A stretch of 64,000 nucleotides of DNA, taken from the NCBI GenBank assembly GCA_037974335.1, contig CM075760.1, forward strand, positions 39,543,603 to 39,607,602, read 5' to 3'. Position 1 is the stretch's first letter, and each line of letters begins with the position of its first letter. This DNA comes from Prionace glauca (lineage: Eukaryota; Chordata; Chondrichthyes; Carcharhiniformes; Carcharhinidae). Of this stretch, positions 11,824 to 24,160 are shown piece after piece. The translations under genes were made by a program, and so were the position numbers. The notes under the pieces were generated by a model that saw nothing but the letters and a program-made list of their open reading frames with translations, was not told the DNA's origin and did no database searches.

Positions 11824-12148
11824 CTAAGGGCTCGATGGCCTACTCCTGCTCCTATTTCTTATGTTCTTGTGTACACAGCTCCAGGGACCTGGGTTCGATT
11901 CCCAGCTTGGGTCACTCTCTGTGTGGAGACTGTATGTTCTCCCCGTGTCTGGGTGGGTTTCCTCCGGGTGCTCCGGTTTCCTCCCACAATCTGAAAGATG
12001 TGCTGGTTAGGGTGTATTGACTGTGCTAAATTCTCCCTCAGTGTAACCCGAACAGGCGCCGGAGTGTGGGGACTGTGGGATTTTCACAGTAACTTTATTC
12101 CAGTGTTAATGTGAACCTACTTGTGACACTAACAAAATAAACTTTATA
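11824..12148 (+). mobile_element. CR1-B tail plus V-SINE, copy D2
   Basis: CR1-B tail 11824-11871, SINE from 11872. Carries 'actaacaaaataaac' at its 3' end where D1 has 'actaataaataaac'; this variant is shared only with D4, so the SINEs that close type 1 units 1 and 3 are sisters. Confidence 0.85.
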
Positions 12149-12793
12149 GAAAAGAAACTTTCTATCTTTGATAGAGAGGTTCAGGTGATTCCATTCCATA
12201 TCTTCCTGCTTTGGGGAAATGGGAATTATCTTTACATTTACAAGGATAAGGGGAGGGAGATGTTTGAATGGAGATTCAGCTTTTTGGGTGATTAAAGTGT
12301 CAATTTGTTTCCAGAAGCTGTTTACAGGGATTGTCCCGAGAGATTGAATTGTTTCAGTAATGTCTACGTCTCCAATACTTCAGACAGAGGAAGGTAGCAA
12401 TATACAAAAGGAAAGATTGGGGGAATCACTACATTGAAGGTGTGAGGTCTCATCACTCTCTATCTGCTTTGGGTTTGTAATCTTTACATTTTTAAACACT
12501 GAAACCTCTTGCCCTTGTTGGGAATCTCACTGCGGTTTGGGAAAAGCAAACACTGATCCCACACTAAACCCCCCCCCAACACAGGACTGAGCAGAGAGTG
12601 TGAAATGGAACTGCTGTCAGAGTGGGTTATTTTTATAGATGGATAAGAAAAATTTTTCCATTTTCAAACCTTTCTCCTGTTTCCGTAGCGTTTCGGGCTC
12701 CCCTGTGTCCCTGTCTCTCCATCTCTGGGGTCATTTAGTATGGACAATCCCCCCAACCTTCACAACTTGAGACATTAAGGGGCAATTTCGGAA
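12149..12793. repeat. E block, copy E2
   Basis: Opens a type 2 unit. Carries 'gaaaaatttttccattt' (about 12646) where E1, E3, E5, E6 and E7 read 'gaaacattcctccattt'; E4, the other type 2 core, shares it. Retains 'ggtagcaatatac'. Old SINE scrap at 12726-12774. Confidence 0.8.
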
Positions 12794-15135
12794 TACAGAG
12801 ACACACAGGTACAGAGAGAGAGAGACACACACAGAGATAGAGAGAGAGACAGACACACACTGATACAGAGAGAGAGACAGACACACACTGATACAGAGAG
12901 AGAGAGACACACACAGATACAGAGAGAGAGACACACACTGATACAGAGAGAGAGAGAGACAGAGAGACACAAAGATACAGAGAGAGACACAGATACAGAT
13001 AGAGAGAGAGACACAGATACAGAGTGAGAGAGAGAGACACACACACACAAAGATACAGAGAGAGACACACACAGATACAGAGAGAGAGACACACACACAC
13101 AAAGATACAGAGAGAGAGACAGAGACACAAACACACAAAGATACAGAGAGAGAAAGTCAGAGAGACACAGATTCAGAGAGAGAGAGAGACCACACACACA
13201 AAGATACAGAGAGAGACATAGATACAGAGTGACACAAATATACAGACAGAAAGAGAGAAACACAGGGAGAAATACAGTGACAGACACACAGACGTGGAAA
13301 CAGAGAGACTCAGAGAAATACAGAGAGGGACACACAGATACACAGACACAGCGATACAGAGACAGAGACAAACAGGTACAGAGAGACAGAGAAAAAATAC
13401 AGAGAGGGACACATATATAAAGAAACACACAGATACGGAGAGACACAGATACAGACTGACAAAGAGAGAGACAAAAACAAGGATACAGAGAGAGAGACAC
13501 ACACAACAGAGTGAGAGAGAGACACAGACACGGATACAGAGAGAGAGAGACAGACAGATACGGAGATTGAGAGAGAGAGAGAGACAATACAGATACAGAG
13601 AAAGACAGACAGACAGAAAGGGAGAGAGACACACACAGTTACAGAGAGAGAGACACACACAGATACAGAGAGAGAGACACACACAGGAAGAGACACACAC
13701 AGACACAAAGAGACAGAGAGACAGATGCTGAGAGTGAGACAGATACAGAGAGAGAGAGAGACACACAGATACAGAGTGAAAGGGGGAGACACAGATACAG
13801 ACAGAGAGACACTGATAGAGAGAGAGAGACACGCAGATAAAGAGAGAGAAACAGATAAACAGAGAGAGAGACACACACACATACCCAGAGACAGAGAGAT
13901 ACCCACCCAGAGAGAGAGAAAGAGACAGAGTGAGACACAGAGAGCGAAAGAGAGAGATGCAGAGAGAGAGTGTCACACATAGACAGACAGAGAGAGGGAG
14001 ACAGAGAGAGAGAGAGACAGGAAGAGACACACACAGACACAAAGAGAGAGAGAGACAGATACTGAGAGTGAGACAGATACAGAGAGAGAGAGAGACACAC
14101 ACAGATACAGAGAGATGGAGACATACAGACAGAGTGAGAGACAAACAGATACAAAGAGAGAGACAGACACAGATACAGAGAGAGACACATACAGATACAG
14201 AGAGACAGAGACACATAGATACAGACAGAGACACACAGATACAGAGAGAGAGGGATAGAGAGATACAGAGAGAGAGAGACACACACACACAGATGCAGAG
14301 AGAGATAGACACAACAGATACAGACATAGAGACATACAGATAGAGTGAGAGAGACACACACAGATACAGAGACACACACAGAGACGCAGAGAGAGAGAGA
14401 CACACACACACTCGCAGATACAGAGACAGAGAGAAGCAGAATGAGAGAGACAGAGAGACACACACAGACACACACACAAAGAGAGAAACACTCAAACACA
14501 CAGAAACACACACACACACAAAGAGAGAAACACACACACATAAAGAGAAAAAAAACACAAACACACAAAAAGAGAGAAAAACACACACACAGAGAAACAC
14601 ACACACACAAACAGAGAAACACACACAGAAACACAAAGAGAGAAACACACACAGAAACACACACACAAAGAGAGAAACACACACAGAAACACACACACAA
14701 AGAGAGAAACACACACAGAAACACAAAGAGAGAAACACACACACACAGAAACACAAAGAGAGAAACACACACACACACAGAAACACACACACACAGAGAA
14801 ACACACACACAGAAACACAAAGAGAGAACACACACATAAAAAGAAAAAAACACAAACACACAGACAGAAAAACACACACAGAGAAACACACACACACAAA
14901 GAGAAACACATACAACAAACAAAGAGAGAAACACACACACACACACACAAAGAGAAACACACACACACACACACATACACACACAAAGAGAAACACACAC
15001 ACACACAGAAACAAACACACACACAGAAACACACACAAAGAGAAACACACGCACACACAGAAACACACACACAAAGAGAAACACACGCACACACAGCAAC
15101 ACACACACAAAGAGAAACACACGCACACACAGAAA
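12794..15135. repeat. GA/CA then CA minisatellite, type 2 unit (left part)
   Basis: Starts like the E-to-B spacer, but where B sits in type 1 units (near 13810) the repeat runs on unbroken, with no LINE remnant. The marker 'tacccaccca' follows at 13900. From about 14480 'cacaaagagagaaacacaca' units dominate, with A-runs near 14542 and 14837. Either B was never present in this lineage or it was removed without a scar. No gene seen. Confidence 0.88.
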
Positions 15136-15690
15136 CATACTCACTCATAGAGAGAAATGCACACACAGAAACACACACACAAAGAGAAGCACACGCACAC
15201 ACAGAAACATACTCACTCATAGAGAGAAACGCACACACAGAAACACACACACAAAGAGAAACACACGCACACACAGAAACATACTCACTCATAGAGAGAA
15301 ACGCACACACAGAAACACACACACAAAGAGAAACACACACACACACAGAAACATACTCACTCATAGAGAGAAACGCACACACAGAAACACACACACACAC
15401 AGAAACATACTCACTCATAGAGAGAAACGCACACACAGAAACACACACACACACAGAAACATACTCACTCATAGAGAGAAACGCACACACAGAAACACAC
15501 ACACAGAGAAACACACACACAGACAGAAACATACTCACTCATAGAGAGAAACGCACACACAGAAACACACACACAGAGAAACACACGCACACACAGAAAC
15601 ATACTCACTCATAGAGAGGAACGCACACACAGAAACACACACACAGAGAAACACACGCACACACAGAAACATACTCACTCAAAGAGAGAA
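15136..15690. repeat. Minisatellite with 72/54/70-base units
   Basis: Nine copies of a unit starting 'catactcactca' at 15136, 15208, 15280, 15352, 15406, 15460, 15530, 15600 and 15670. Spacings are 72, 72, 72, 54, 54, 70, 70 and 70 bases, so three length classes were amplified in blocks. Each holds 'tagagagaaacgcacacac' and a CA run. A shorter version (four copies) lies at about 29270-29475 in the other type 2 unit. Confidence 0.9.
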
Positions 15691-17035
15691 ACGCACACAC
15701 AAAGAGAAAGAAACACACAGAGAGAAACATTCGCACACATAGAGAAACACACACAGATGCACTGAGAGAGATACACAACAGATACAGATAGAGAGGGAGA
15801 GAGAGATACAGAGAGATAGAAACACACACAGATGCAGAGAGAGAGACACACACACAGATACAGAGAGACATACAGATAGAGTGAGAGAGAGACACACACA
15901 CAGATACAGAGAGACACACAGATAGAGAGAGAGAGACACACACACACACAGAGATACAGAGAGAGAGAGAGAGAGACACGCACAGATACAGAGAGAGACC
16001 CACACACAGTTACAGAGAGAGAGACAGATATAAAGAGAGAGATGGATACAGAGAGAGAGAGATAGAGGCCGAGAGAGAGAGAGATACAGAGAGAGACAGA
16101 AACAGATACAGAGAGAGATACACACAGACATAGAGAGGGAGAGAGAGACAGATACAGAGAGAGATAGAGACACACACGCACAGATACAGAGAGAGACACA
16201 CACACAGTTACAGAGAGAGAGATATAAAGAGAGAGACGGATGCAGAGAGAGAGAGATAGAGGCCGAAAGAGAGAGAGATACAGAGAGAGACAGAAACAGA
16301 TACAGAGAGAGATACACACAGACATAGAGAGGGAGAGAGAGACAGATACAGAGAGAGACGCAGGGAGAGAGAGAGGGAGACACAGCGGGGGAGAGAGAGG
16401 GAGAGTCAGAGAAACAGAAATACAGAGACACAGATACAGAGAGAGAGACACACACAGATACAGAGAGAGAGACACACACAGATACAGAGAGAGAGAGACA
16501 CAGATACAGAGAGAGAGACACACAGATACAGAGAGAGAGAGAGACACAGATATAGAGAGAGAGACACACACAGATACAGAGAGAGACACACGCACAGATA
16601 CAGAGAGAGACACACACACAGATACAGAGAGAGAGACACACACACAGATACAGAGAGAGAGACACACACACAGATACAGAGAGAGAGAGACACACAGATA
16701 CAGAGAGAGAGAGACACAGATATAGAGAGGGAGAGAGAGACAGATACAGAGTGAGACGCAGGGAGAGAGAGAGGGAGATACAGGGGGAGAGAGAGAGGGA
16801 GAGTCAGACAAACAGAAATACAGAGACACAGATACAGAGAGAGAGACACACAGATACAGAGAGAGAGAGAGACACAGATACAGAGAGAGAGACACACAGA
16901 TACAGAGAGAGAGAGACACACAGAGAGAGAGATAGAGAGACACGCACACAAAGAGGGAGAGAGATAGAGACAGGGAGAGAAAGAGACAGAGAGAGAGGGA
17001 CATAGATAGAGAGGGACACACATACAAGAGACACT
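15691..17035. repeat. GA-rich minisatellite with a 195-base sub-repeat
   Basis: Mostly 'gatacagagagagacacaca' units. A longer unit marked by 'atagaggccg' occurs at 16062 and 16257 (195 bases apart) and holds 'acacagacatagagaggg' and 'cagttacagagagaga'. The matching pair in the second type 2 unit is at 29869 and 30063 (194 apart), so this sub-repeat predates duplication of type 2. No gene seen. Confidence 0.87.
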
Positions 17036-17315
17036 GAGAGAGAGAAGCAGAATGAGAGAGACAGAGAGACACACACACACACACACACACACAGAGAAGC
17101 AGAATGAGAGAGACAGAGAGAGAGGCACACACACACACACAGACACACACACACACACAGAAACACACAAACACACAGAGAGAAACACAGATGCACAAAG
17201 AGAGAAACACACAAGCACATAAAGTGAATAAAAACACACGCACACAAAGGGAGAAACACAGATGCATAAAGAAACACACACACAAACAAAGAGAGAAACA
17301 CACACACAGTGAGAA

Positions 17316-17346
<31 letters not shown>

Positions 17347-17455
17347 CAAACGCACACACACCAGAAACACATACACACAAACAGAAAAACACACACACAA
17401 AGAGCAAAACACAAACACACACAAAGAGAGAAAAACACATGCTCGCAAAGTGAGA
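17036..17455. repeat. CA-rich microsatellite with 'gagaagcagaatga' pair
   Basis: Two 'gagaagcagaatgagaga' phrases (about 17041 and 17094) separated by a CA run, then mixed 'cacaaagagagaaacac' units with several imperfect variants. No gene seen. Confidence 0.85.
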
Positions 17456-18045
17456 AACACACACACGCACAAAGCGAGAAACACACACACACACAAAGCG
17501 AGAAACACACACACGCACAAAGCGAGAAACACACACACACACAAAGCGAGAAACACACACACGCACAAAGCGAGAAACACACACACGCACAAAGCGAGAA
17601 ACACACACACGCACAAAGCGAGAAACACACACACCCACAAAGCGAGAAACACACACGCACAAAGCGAGAAACACACACACGCACAAAGCGAGAAACACAC
17701 ACACGCACAAAGCGAGAAACACACACACACACAAAGCAAGAAACACACAAACACACAAAGCGAGAAACACACACACGCACAAAGCGAGAAACACACACAC
17801 ACACAAAGCGAGAAACACACACACGCACAAAGCGAGAAACACACACACGCACAAAGCGAGAAACACACACACGCACAAAGCGAGAAACACACACACACAC
17901 AAAGCAAGAAACACACAAACACACAAAGCGAGAAACACACACACGCACAAAGCGAGAAACACACACACACACAAAGCGAGAAACACACACACGCACAAAG
18001 CGAGAAACACACACACGCACAAAGCGAGAAACACACACGCACACA
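17456..18045. repeat. 24-base minisatellite (aaagcgagaaacacacacacgcac)
   Basis: About 24 copies of a 24-base unit alternating 'acgcac' and 'acacac' ends, with little other variation. The variant 'aaagcaag' at 17733 recurs at 17901, 168 bases (seven units) later, so a block of seven was itself duplicated. As 24 is a multiple of three, the array stays open in several frames, which explains the long HTHAQSEK / CVCFSLCA frames. A shorter array is at 31290-31605. Confidence 0.92.
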
Positions 18046-18155
18046 GGAAAACACAGTCACAAAGAGAGAAACACACACAAACAAAGAGAAAAACACACAC
18101 ACAAAAAGAGAAAAACACAAACACACGCACACACACACACACAAAGCGAGAAACA

Positions 18156-18184
18156 AATAGTAGAGAGTATCCCTCTCTACTATT
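18156..18184. other. Perfect 12-base inverted repeat at repeat/LINE junction
   Basis: 'aatagtagagag' (18156-18167) and 'ctctctactatt' (18173-18184) pair perfectly around a 5-base loop. The right arm belongs to LINE element C (full copies read 'gattgtatccctctctactatt'); the left arm is foreign to the flanking repeat. This is a fold-back join, as produced by template switching. The same join is at 31718-31746. Confidence 0.9.
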
Positions 18185-18327
18185 ACCTCTGGCAGCTTGT
18201 TCCAGACACTCACCACCCTCTGTGTGAAAAAATTGCCCCTCTGGACACTTTTATATCTCTCCCCTCTCACCTTAAACCTATCCCCTCTAGTTTTAGACTC
18301 CCCTACCTTTGGGACAAGATATTGACG
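18168..18327 (-). mobile_element. CR1-like LINE end, subfamily C, truncated copy C3
   Basis: Retains only the interior and 5' side of C (TRGHRFKVRGERYKSVQRG through KLPEVIVERDT); the 3' UTR and the last approximately 25 codons are replaced by the fold-back join. Reads 'aaacctatccc', as in C6 and C8. Truncated C is diagnostic of type 2 units. Confidence 0.87.
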
Positions 18328-19261
18328 TGTGTGTGTGTGTTTCCCTCTTTGTGCGTGTGTGTGTTTCTCTCTTTGTGTGTGTGTGTGTGTTTCTCTTTGT
18401 GTGTGTGTATTTCTCTGTATTTGTGTGTGTGTTTCTTGGTGTGTGTGTTCTCTCTGTGTTTCCGTGTGTGTGTGTTTGTTTCTCTCTTTGTGTGCATGTT
18501 TGTTTCTGTGTCCGTGTTTCTCTTGGTGTGTTTCTGTGTGTCTGTGTGTGTTTCACTCTTTCTGTGTGTGTGTTTCTCTCTTTGTATATGCACGTGTTTC
18601 AGTGTGTCTATGTGTGTATGTTTCTCTCTTTGTGTGTTTCTGTGTGTGTGTGTGTTTCTCTTTCTCTCACTCTCTGTTTCTGTGTGTGTGTTTCTCTCTT
18701 TGTGTGTGTGTTTTTCTGTGTGTGTGTGTTTGTGCTTCTCTGTGTTTCTGTGTGTGTGTGTGCATTTTCTCCTTGTGTATCTGTGTTTCTCTCTTTGTGT
18801 GTGTGTGGTTTCCTTTTGTGTAGCTGTGTTTCTCTCTTTGTGTATATGTTTATCTCTCTCTAGCTCTCTGTGTTTGTATGTGTGTGTGTATGTGTGTTTG
18901 TGCTTCTGTCTTTGTGTGTGTGTTTCAGTGTGTACGTTTCAGTGTGTGTGTGTTTGTTTCTGTGTGTGTGTGTGTGTTTCCCTCTTTGTGTATGTGTGTG
19001 TGTTTCTGTGTGTGGGTGTGTTTCTCTGTCTGTGTGTGTGTTTCTCTCTTTGTGTGTGTGTGTTTCTCTCTTTGTGTGTGTGTGTGTTTCTCTCTTTGTG
19101 TGTATATTTCTCTTCGTGTGTGTGTGCGCTTCTCTCTTTGTGTGTGTGTTTCTGTGTGTGTGTGTTGCTGTGTGTGTGATTCTCTCGTGTGTGTTTTTTC
19201 TCCCTTTGTGTGTGTGTGTTTCTGTGTGTGTGTATTTCTTTCTTTGTCTGGTGTGTGTGCA
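18328..19261. repeat. GT/CT microsatellite, C-to-D spacer
   Basis: Same ordered motifs as the other C-to-D spacers but more diverged, including 'cttttgtgtagctgtg' (18813) and 'atctctctctagctctctg' (18852), not seen in type 1 spacers. No gene seen. Confidence 0.88.
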
Positions 19262-19584
19262 CGAAGGGCTAGATGGCCTACTCCTGCTCCTATTTCTTAT
19301 GGTCTTGTGTACACAGCTCCAGGGACCTGGGTTCGATTCCCAGCTTGGGTCACTGTCTGTGTGGAGTCTGTATGTTCTCCCCGTGTCTGGGTGGGTTTCC
19401 TCCGGGTGCTCCGGTTTCCTCCCACAATCTGAAAGATGTGCTGGTTAGGGTGTATTGACTGTGCTAAATTCTCCCTCAGTGTAACCCGAACAGGTGCCGG
19501 AGTGTGGGGACTAGGGGATTTTCACAGTAACTTTATTCCAGTGTTAATGTGAACCTACTTGTGACACTAATAAATAAACTTTAT
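19262..19584 (+). mobile_element. CR1-B tail plus V-SINE, copy D3
   Basis: CR1-B tail 19262-19309 (with 'ttatggtcttgtg'), SINE from 19310. Reads 'gaacaggtgccgg' and 'gggactagggg' where D1, D2, D4 and D5 read 'gaacaggcgccgg' and 'gggactgtggg'; both variants are shared with D6. Confidence 0.85.
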
Positions 19585-20229
19585 AGAAAAGAAACTTTCT
19601 ATCTTTGATAGAGAGGTTCAGGTGATTCCATTCCATATCTTCCTGCTTTGGGGAAATGGGAATTATCTTTACATTTACAAGGATATGCGGAGGGAGATGT
19701 TTGAATGGAGATTCAGCTTTTTGGGTGATTAAAGTGTCAATTTGTTTCCAGAAGCTGTTTACAGGGATTGTCCCGAGAGATTGAATTGTTTCAGTAATGT
19801 CTACGTCTCCAATACTTCAGACAGAGGAAGGTAGCAATATACAAAAGGAAAGATTGGGGGAATCACTACATTGAAGGTGTGAGGTCTCATCACTCTCTAT
19901 CTGCTTTGGGTTTGTAATCTTTACATTTTTAAACACTGAAACCTCTTGTCCTTGTTGGGAATCTCACTGCGGTTTGAGAAAAGCAAACACTGATCCCACA
20001 CTAAACCCCCCCCAACACAGGACTGAGCAGAGAGTGTGAAATGGAACTGCTGTCAGAGTGGGTTATTTTTATAGATGGATAAGAAACATTCCTCCATTTT
20101 CAAACCTTTCTCCTGTTTCTGTAGCGTTTCGGGTTCCCCTGTGTCCCTGTCTCTCCATCTCTGGGGCAATTTAGCATGGACAATCCCCCCAACCTTCACA
20201 ACTTGGGAAATTCAGGGGCAATTTCGGAA
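19585..20229. repeat. E block, copy E3
   Basis: Begins the second type 1 unit, 14.08 kb after E1. The terminal SINE scrap is best preserved here: 'gggcaatttagcatggac' at 20165, very close to the V-SINE phrase before its divergence in E1. Has 'ggtagcaatatac' and 'gaaacattcctcc'. Confidence 0.8.
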
Positions 20230-21340
20230 TACAGAGACACACAGGTACAGAGAGAGACAGACACACACTGATACAGAGAGAGAGAGACACACACAGGTAC
20301 AGAGAGAGACAGACACACACTGATACAGAGAGAGAGACAGACACACACTGATACAGAGAGAGAGAGACACACACAGATACAGAGAGACAGACACACACTG
20401 ATACAGAGAGAGAGAGAGACAGAGAGACACAAAGATACAGAGAGAGACACAGATACAGATAGAGAGAGACACAGATACAGAGTGAGAGAGAGACACACAC
20501 ACACACAAAGATACAGAGAGAGAGACACACAGATACAGAGAGAGAGAGAGACACACACACACAATGATACAGAGAGAGAGACAGAGACACAAACACACAA
20601 AGATACAGAGAGAGAAAGTCAGAGAGACACAGATTCAGAGAGAGAGAGAGACCACACACACAAAGATACAGAGAGATACATAGATACAGAGTGACACAAA
20701 TATACAGACAGAAAGAGAGAAACACAGGGAGAAATACAGTGACAGACACACAGACGTGGAAACAGAGAGACTCAGAGAAATACAGAGAGGGACACACAGA
20801 TACAGAGACTCAGCGATACAGAGACAGAGACAAACAGGTACAGAGAGACAGAGAAAAAATACAGAGAGGGACACATATATAAAGAAACACACAGATACGG
20901 AGAGACACAGATACAGAGTGACAAAGAGAGAGACAAAAACAAGGATACAGAGAGAGAGACACACACAACAGAGTGAGAGAGAGACACAGACACGGATACA
21001 AAGAGAGAGAGACAGACAGATACAGAGAGAGAGACACAGACAGATACAGAGAGAGAGACACACACAGATACAGAGAGAGAGACACACACAGACACAAAGA
21101 GAGAGAGAGACAGCTGCTGAGAGTGAGACAGATACAGAGAGAGAGAGAGAGAGACGCACAGATACGGAGTGAAAGGGGGAGACACAGATACAGACAGAGA
21201 GACACCGATAGAGAGAGAGAGAGCGACAGACAGAGAGAGATAGAGAGACGCAGATACAGAGAGAGAGACACACACAGATACAGAGAGAGAGAGAGACACT
21301 CAGATACGGAGTGAAAGGGGGAGACACAGATACAGACAGA
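20230..21340. repeat. GA/CA minisatellite, E-to-B spacer
   Basis: Collinear with 6151-7263 at nearly every variant, for example 'cagacgtggaaacagagag' and 'gacagctgctgagagtg' (21110), so the two were copied as one block. No gene seen. Confidence 0.9.
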
Positions 21341-22287
21341 GAACATAAGAAGATAAGAACATAAGAAATAGGAGCAGGAGTAGGCCATCTGGCCCTTCGA
21401 GCCTGCCCCGCCATTCAATAAGATCATGGCTGATCTGTCGTGGCTCAGCTCCACCTTCCCGCCCTCTCCCCATAACCCTTAATCCCTTCTCTTATCAAAA
21501 ACCCATCAACCCGTTTCTTAAAAATATTTAGCGAGGCAGCCTCCACCACTTCAACGGGCAGAGAATTCCAGAGATTCACCACCCTTTGAGTGAAGAAGTT
21601 CCTCCTCAACTCTGTTCTAAACCGCCCCCCCTTTATCTTGAGGCTGTGCCCCCTAGTCCTACTGTCTTTTTTGAGCGGGAAGAGTCTCTCCACCTCTATC
21701 CTATCCATCCCATTCATCATCTTGTACGTCTCAATGTGATCTCCCCTCATTCTTCTAAACTCTAACGAGTACAAGCCTAGTTTATTCAGCCTCTCCTCAT
21801 AGCTCAACCCCCTCAACTCCGATATCAGCCTAGTAAACCTCCTCTGCACTCCCTCCAGGGCCAAAATATCCTTGCGCAAGTGCAGCGCCCAAAACTGCAC
21901 ACAGTACTCCAGCTGCGGCCTCACCAATGCCCTATACAGCTGCAGCAAGACCTCCCTACTTTTATATTCAATCCCCCTCGCTATGAAGGCCAGCATCCCA
22001 TTCGCCTTCCTGACCACCTGCTGCACCTGCAAGCTGGGCTTTTGCGACTCATGCACAAGGACCCCGAGGTCCCTCTGCACCGTCGCCTGCTGCAGTTTTT
22101 CGCCCCGTAAGTAATAGTCCTTCCTACCATTCCTCCTACCAAAGTGGACCACCTCACACTTGCCAACATTAAATTCCATTTGCCATTTCCTGGCCCATTC
22201 GCCCAGCCTATCTAGATCCTTCTGCAGACTCTCCACACCCTCCTCACAATTTGCCTTTCCCCCAATCTTGGTGTCATCAGCAAAAGA
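21341..22287 (-). mobile_element. CR1-like LINE 3' end, subfamily B, copy B2
   Basis: FADD box at 22284-22273; frame open to the stop at 21445. Three terminal 8-base repeats, the second mutated ('agataa'). Linked variants 'gtcgcctgctgc', 'gggcttttgcg' and 'cagctgcagcaag' are shared with B4 against B1/B3, while the right flank 'gagatagagagacgcagata' and 'ccgatatcag' are shared with B1. This copy is therefore a mosaic. Confidence 0.92.
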
Positions 22288-23439
22288 GATAGAGAGACGC
22301 AGATACAGAGAGAGAAACAGATAAACAAAGAGACAGAGAGAGAGAGAGACACACACACACACACACACAGAGATACCCACCCAGAGAGAGAGAAAGAGAC
22401 AGAGTGAGACACAGAGAGTGAAAGAGAGAGATGCAGAGAGAGAGTGTCACACATAGACAGACAGACAGAGACAGAAAGAGAGAGAGAGAGAGACAGGGAG
22501 AGACAGACAGAGAGAAAGAGAGAGACACACACAGATACAGAGAGATGGAGACATACAGATAGAGTGAGAGACACACAGATACAAAGAGAGAGACAGGCAC
22601 AGATACAGAGAGAGACACACACAGATACAGAGAGACAGAGATACACAGATACAGACAGAGACACACAGATACAGAGAGAGAGGGATAGAGAGATACAGAG
22701 AGAGAGACACACAGATGCAGAGAGAGATAGACACAACAGATACAGACAGAGAGACATACAGATAGAGTGAGAGAGAGACACACACACAGATACAGTGAGA
22801 CACACACAGAGACGCAGAGAGAGACAAACACACACTCGCAGATAAAGAGACACAGAGGGAGAGAAGCAGAATGAGAGACAGAGAGACACACACACACAGA
22901 CACACACACACATAAAGAGAAAAACACAATCACACACACACACAGAAACACACACACAAAGACAAAAACACACACACAAAGAGAGAAACACACACACACA
23001 CAAAGAGAGAAACACACAAATGCAGAGCAACACACGCACACACACACATACAGTCACAAAGACAGAAACACTCACAGTCACAAAGAGAGAAACACACGCA
23101 CACACAAAGAGAGAAACACACACATGCACAGAGCAACACACGCACACACACACAGAAACACAAACACACACACAGAAACACACACACAAAGACAAAAACA
23201 CACACACAAAGAGAGAAACACACGCACACACAAAGAGAGAAACACACACATGCAAAGAGAGGAACACATACAAAGAGAAAAACACACACACACAGAAACA
23301 CACACACAAAGAGAGAAACGCACATGCAGAGAAACACACACATGTGCAAAGAGAGAAACACACACACACAAAGAGAGAAACACACACACACAAAGTGAGA
23401 ATCACACACAGGGTGAGAAACACATACACGCACAGAGCA

Positions 23440-23470
<31 letters not shown>

Positions 23471-23590
23471 CACACACAGTCACATAGAGAGAAACACACA
23501 CACACCCGAAAAGAAAACACACAAACAGAAAAAGAGAAATACACACACAAAGCGAGAACACACACAGAGCGAGAAACACACACATACACA
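22288..23590. repeat. GA/CA to CA minisatellite, B-to-A spacer
   Basis: Collinear with 8211-9515. Marker 'tacccaccca' at 22374. It contains 'cagtcacaaagacagaaaca' near 23052, as at 9000. No gene seen. Confidence 0.9.
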
Positions 23591-24160
23591 GAGCAACTTT
23601 ATAAGACCCTTGTCAAGCCTCATTTAGAGTATTGTGCGCAGTTCTGGTCGCCTCACTATAGGAAAGATGTAGAAGCTATTGAGAGGGTACAGAGGAGATT
23701 TACAAGGATGTTGCCTGGACTGGGAGGCATGCCTTATGAAGTTAGGTTGAGGGAGCTGGGACTCTTTTCCCTGGAGAGACGAAGGTTGAGAGGCGACCTG
23801 ATAGAAGTTTACAAAATGTTGAGAGGAATAGATAGGGTGGACTCTCAGTGGCTATTTCCCCAGGTTGAAATGGTCGCTACGAGAGGACACAGATTTAAGG
23901 TGCGGGGAGGAAAGTACAGAAGTGATGTTAGGGGTAAGTTTTTCACTCAGAGGGTGGTGAGTGAATGGAATCGGCTGCCGTCAGTGGTGGTGGAGGCGAA
24001 CTCACTGGGGACTTATAAAAGACTTCTGGATGAGTATATGGGGTTTAATGGGATTGAGGATTATAGATAGGTCTGTAGGTTGGTAGGTGTTGATGTGATC
24101 GGCGCAACTTGTGGGCCGAAGGGCCTGTTTGTGCTGTAGTGTTCTATGTTCTATGTTCTA
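23591..24160 (+). mobile_element. CR1-like LINE 3' end, subfamily A, copy A3
   Basis: Open frame from 23591 to the stop after 24070 (ends MGFNGIEDYR). Reads 'tttccccagg' as A2 and A6 do, and 'gggacttataaaag' where A5 has 'gggtcttataaaag'. Three 'ttctatg' repeats at the end. Confidence 0.88.

Noticed and set aside
17456-18045. CRISPR-like regular array
   Set aside because: Direct 24-base tandem units with no unique spacers; animal minisatellite.
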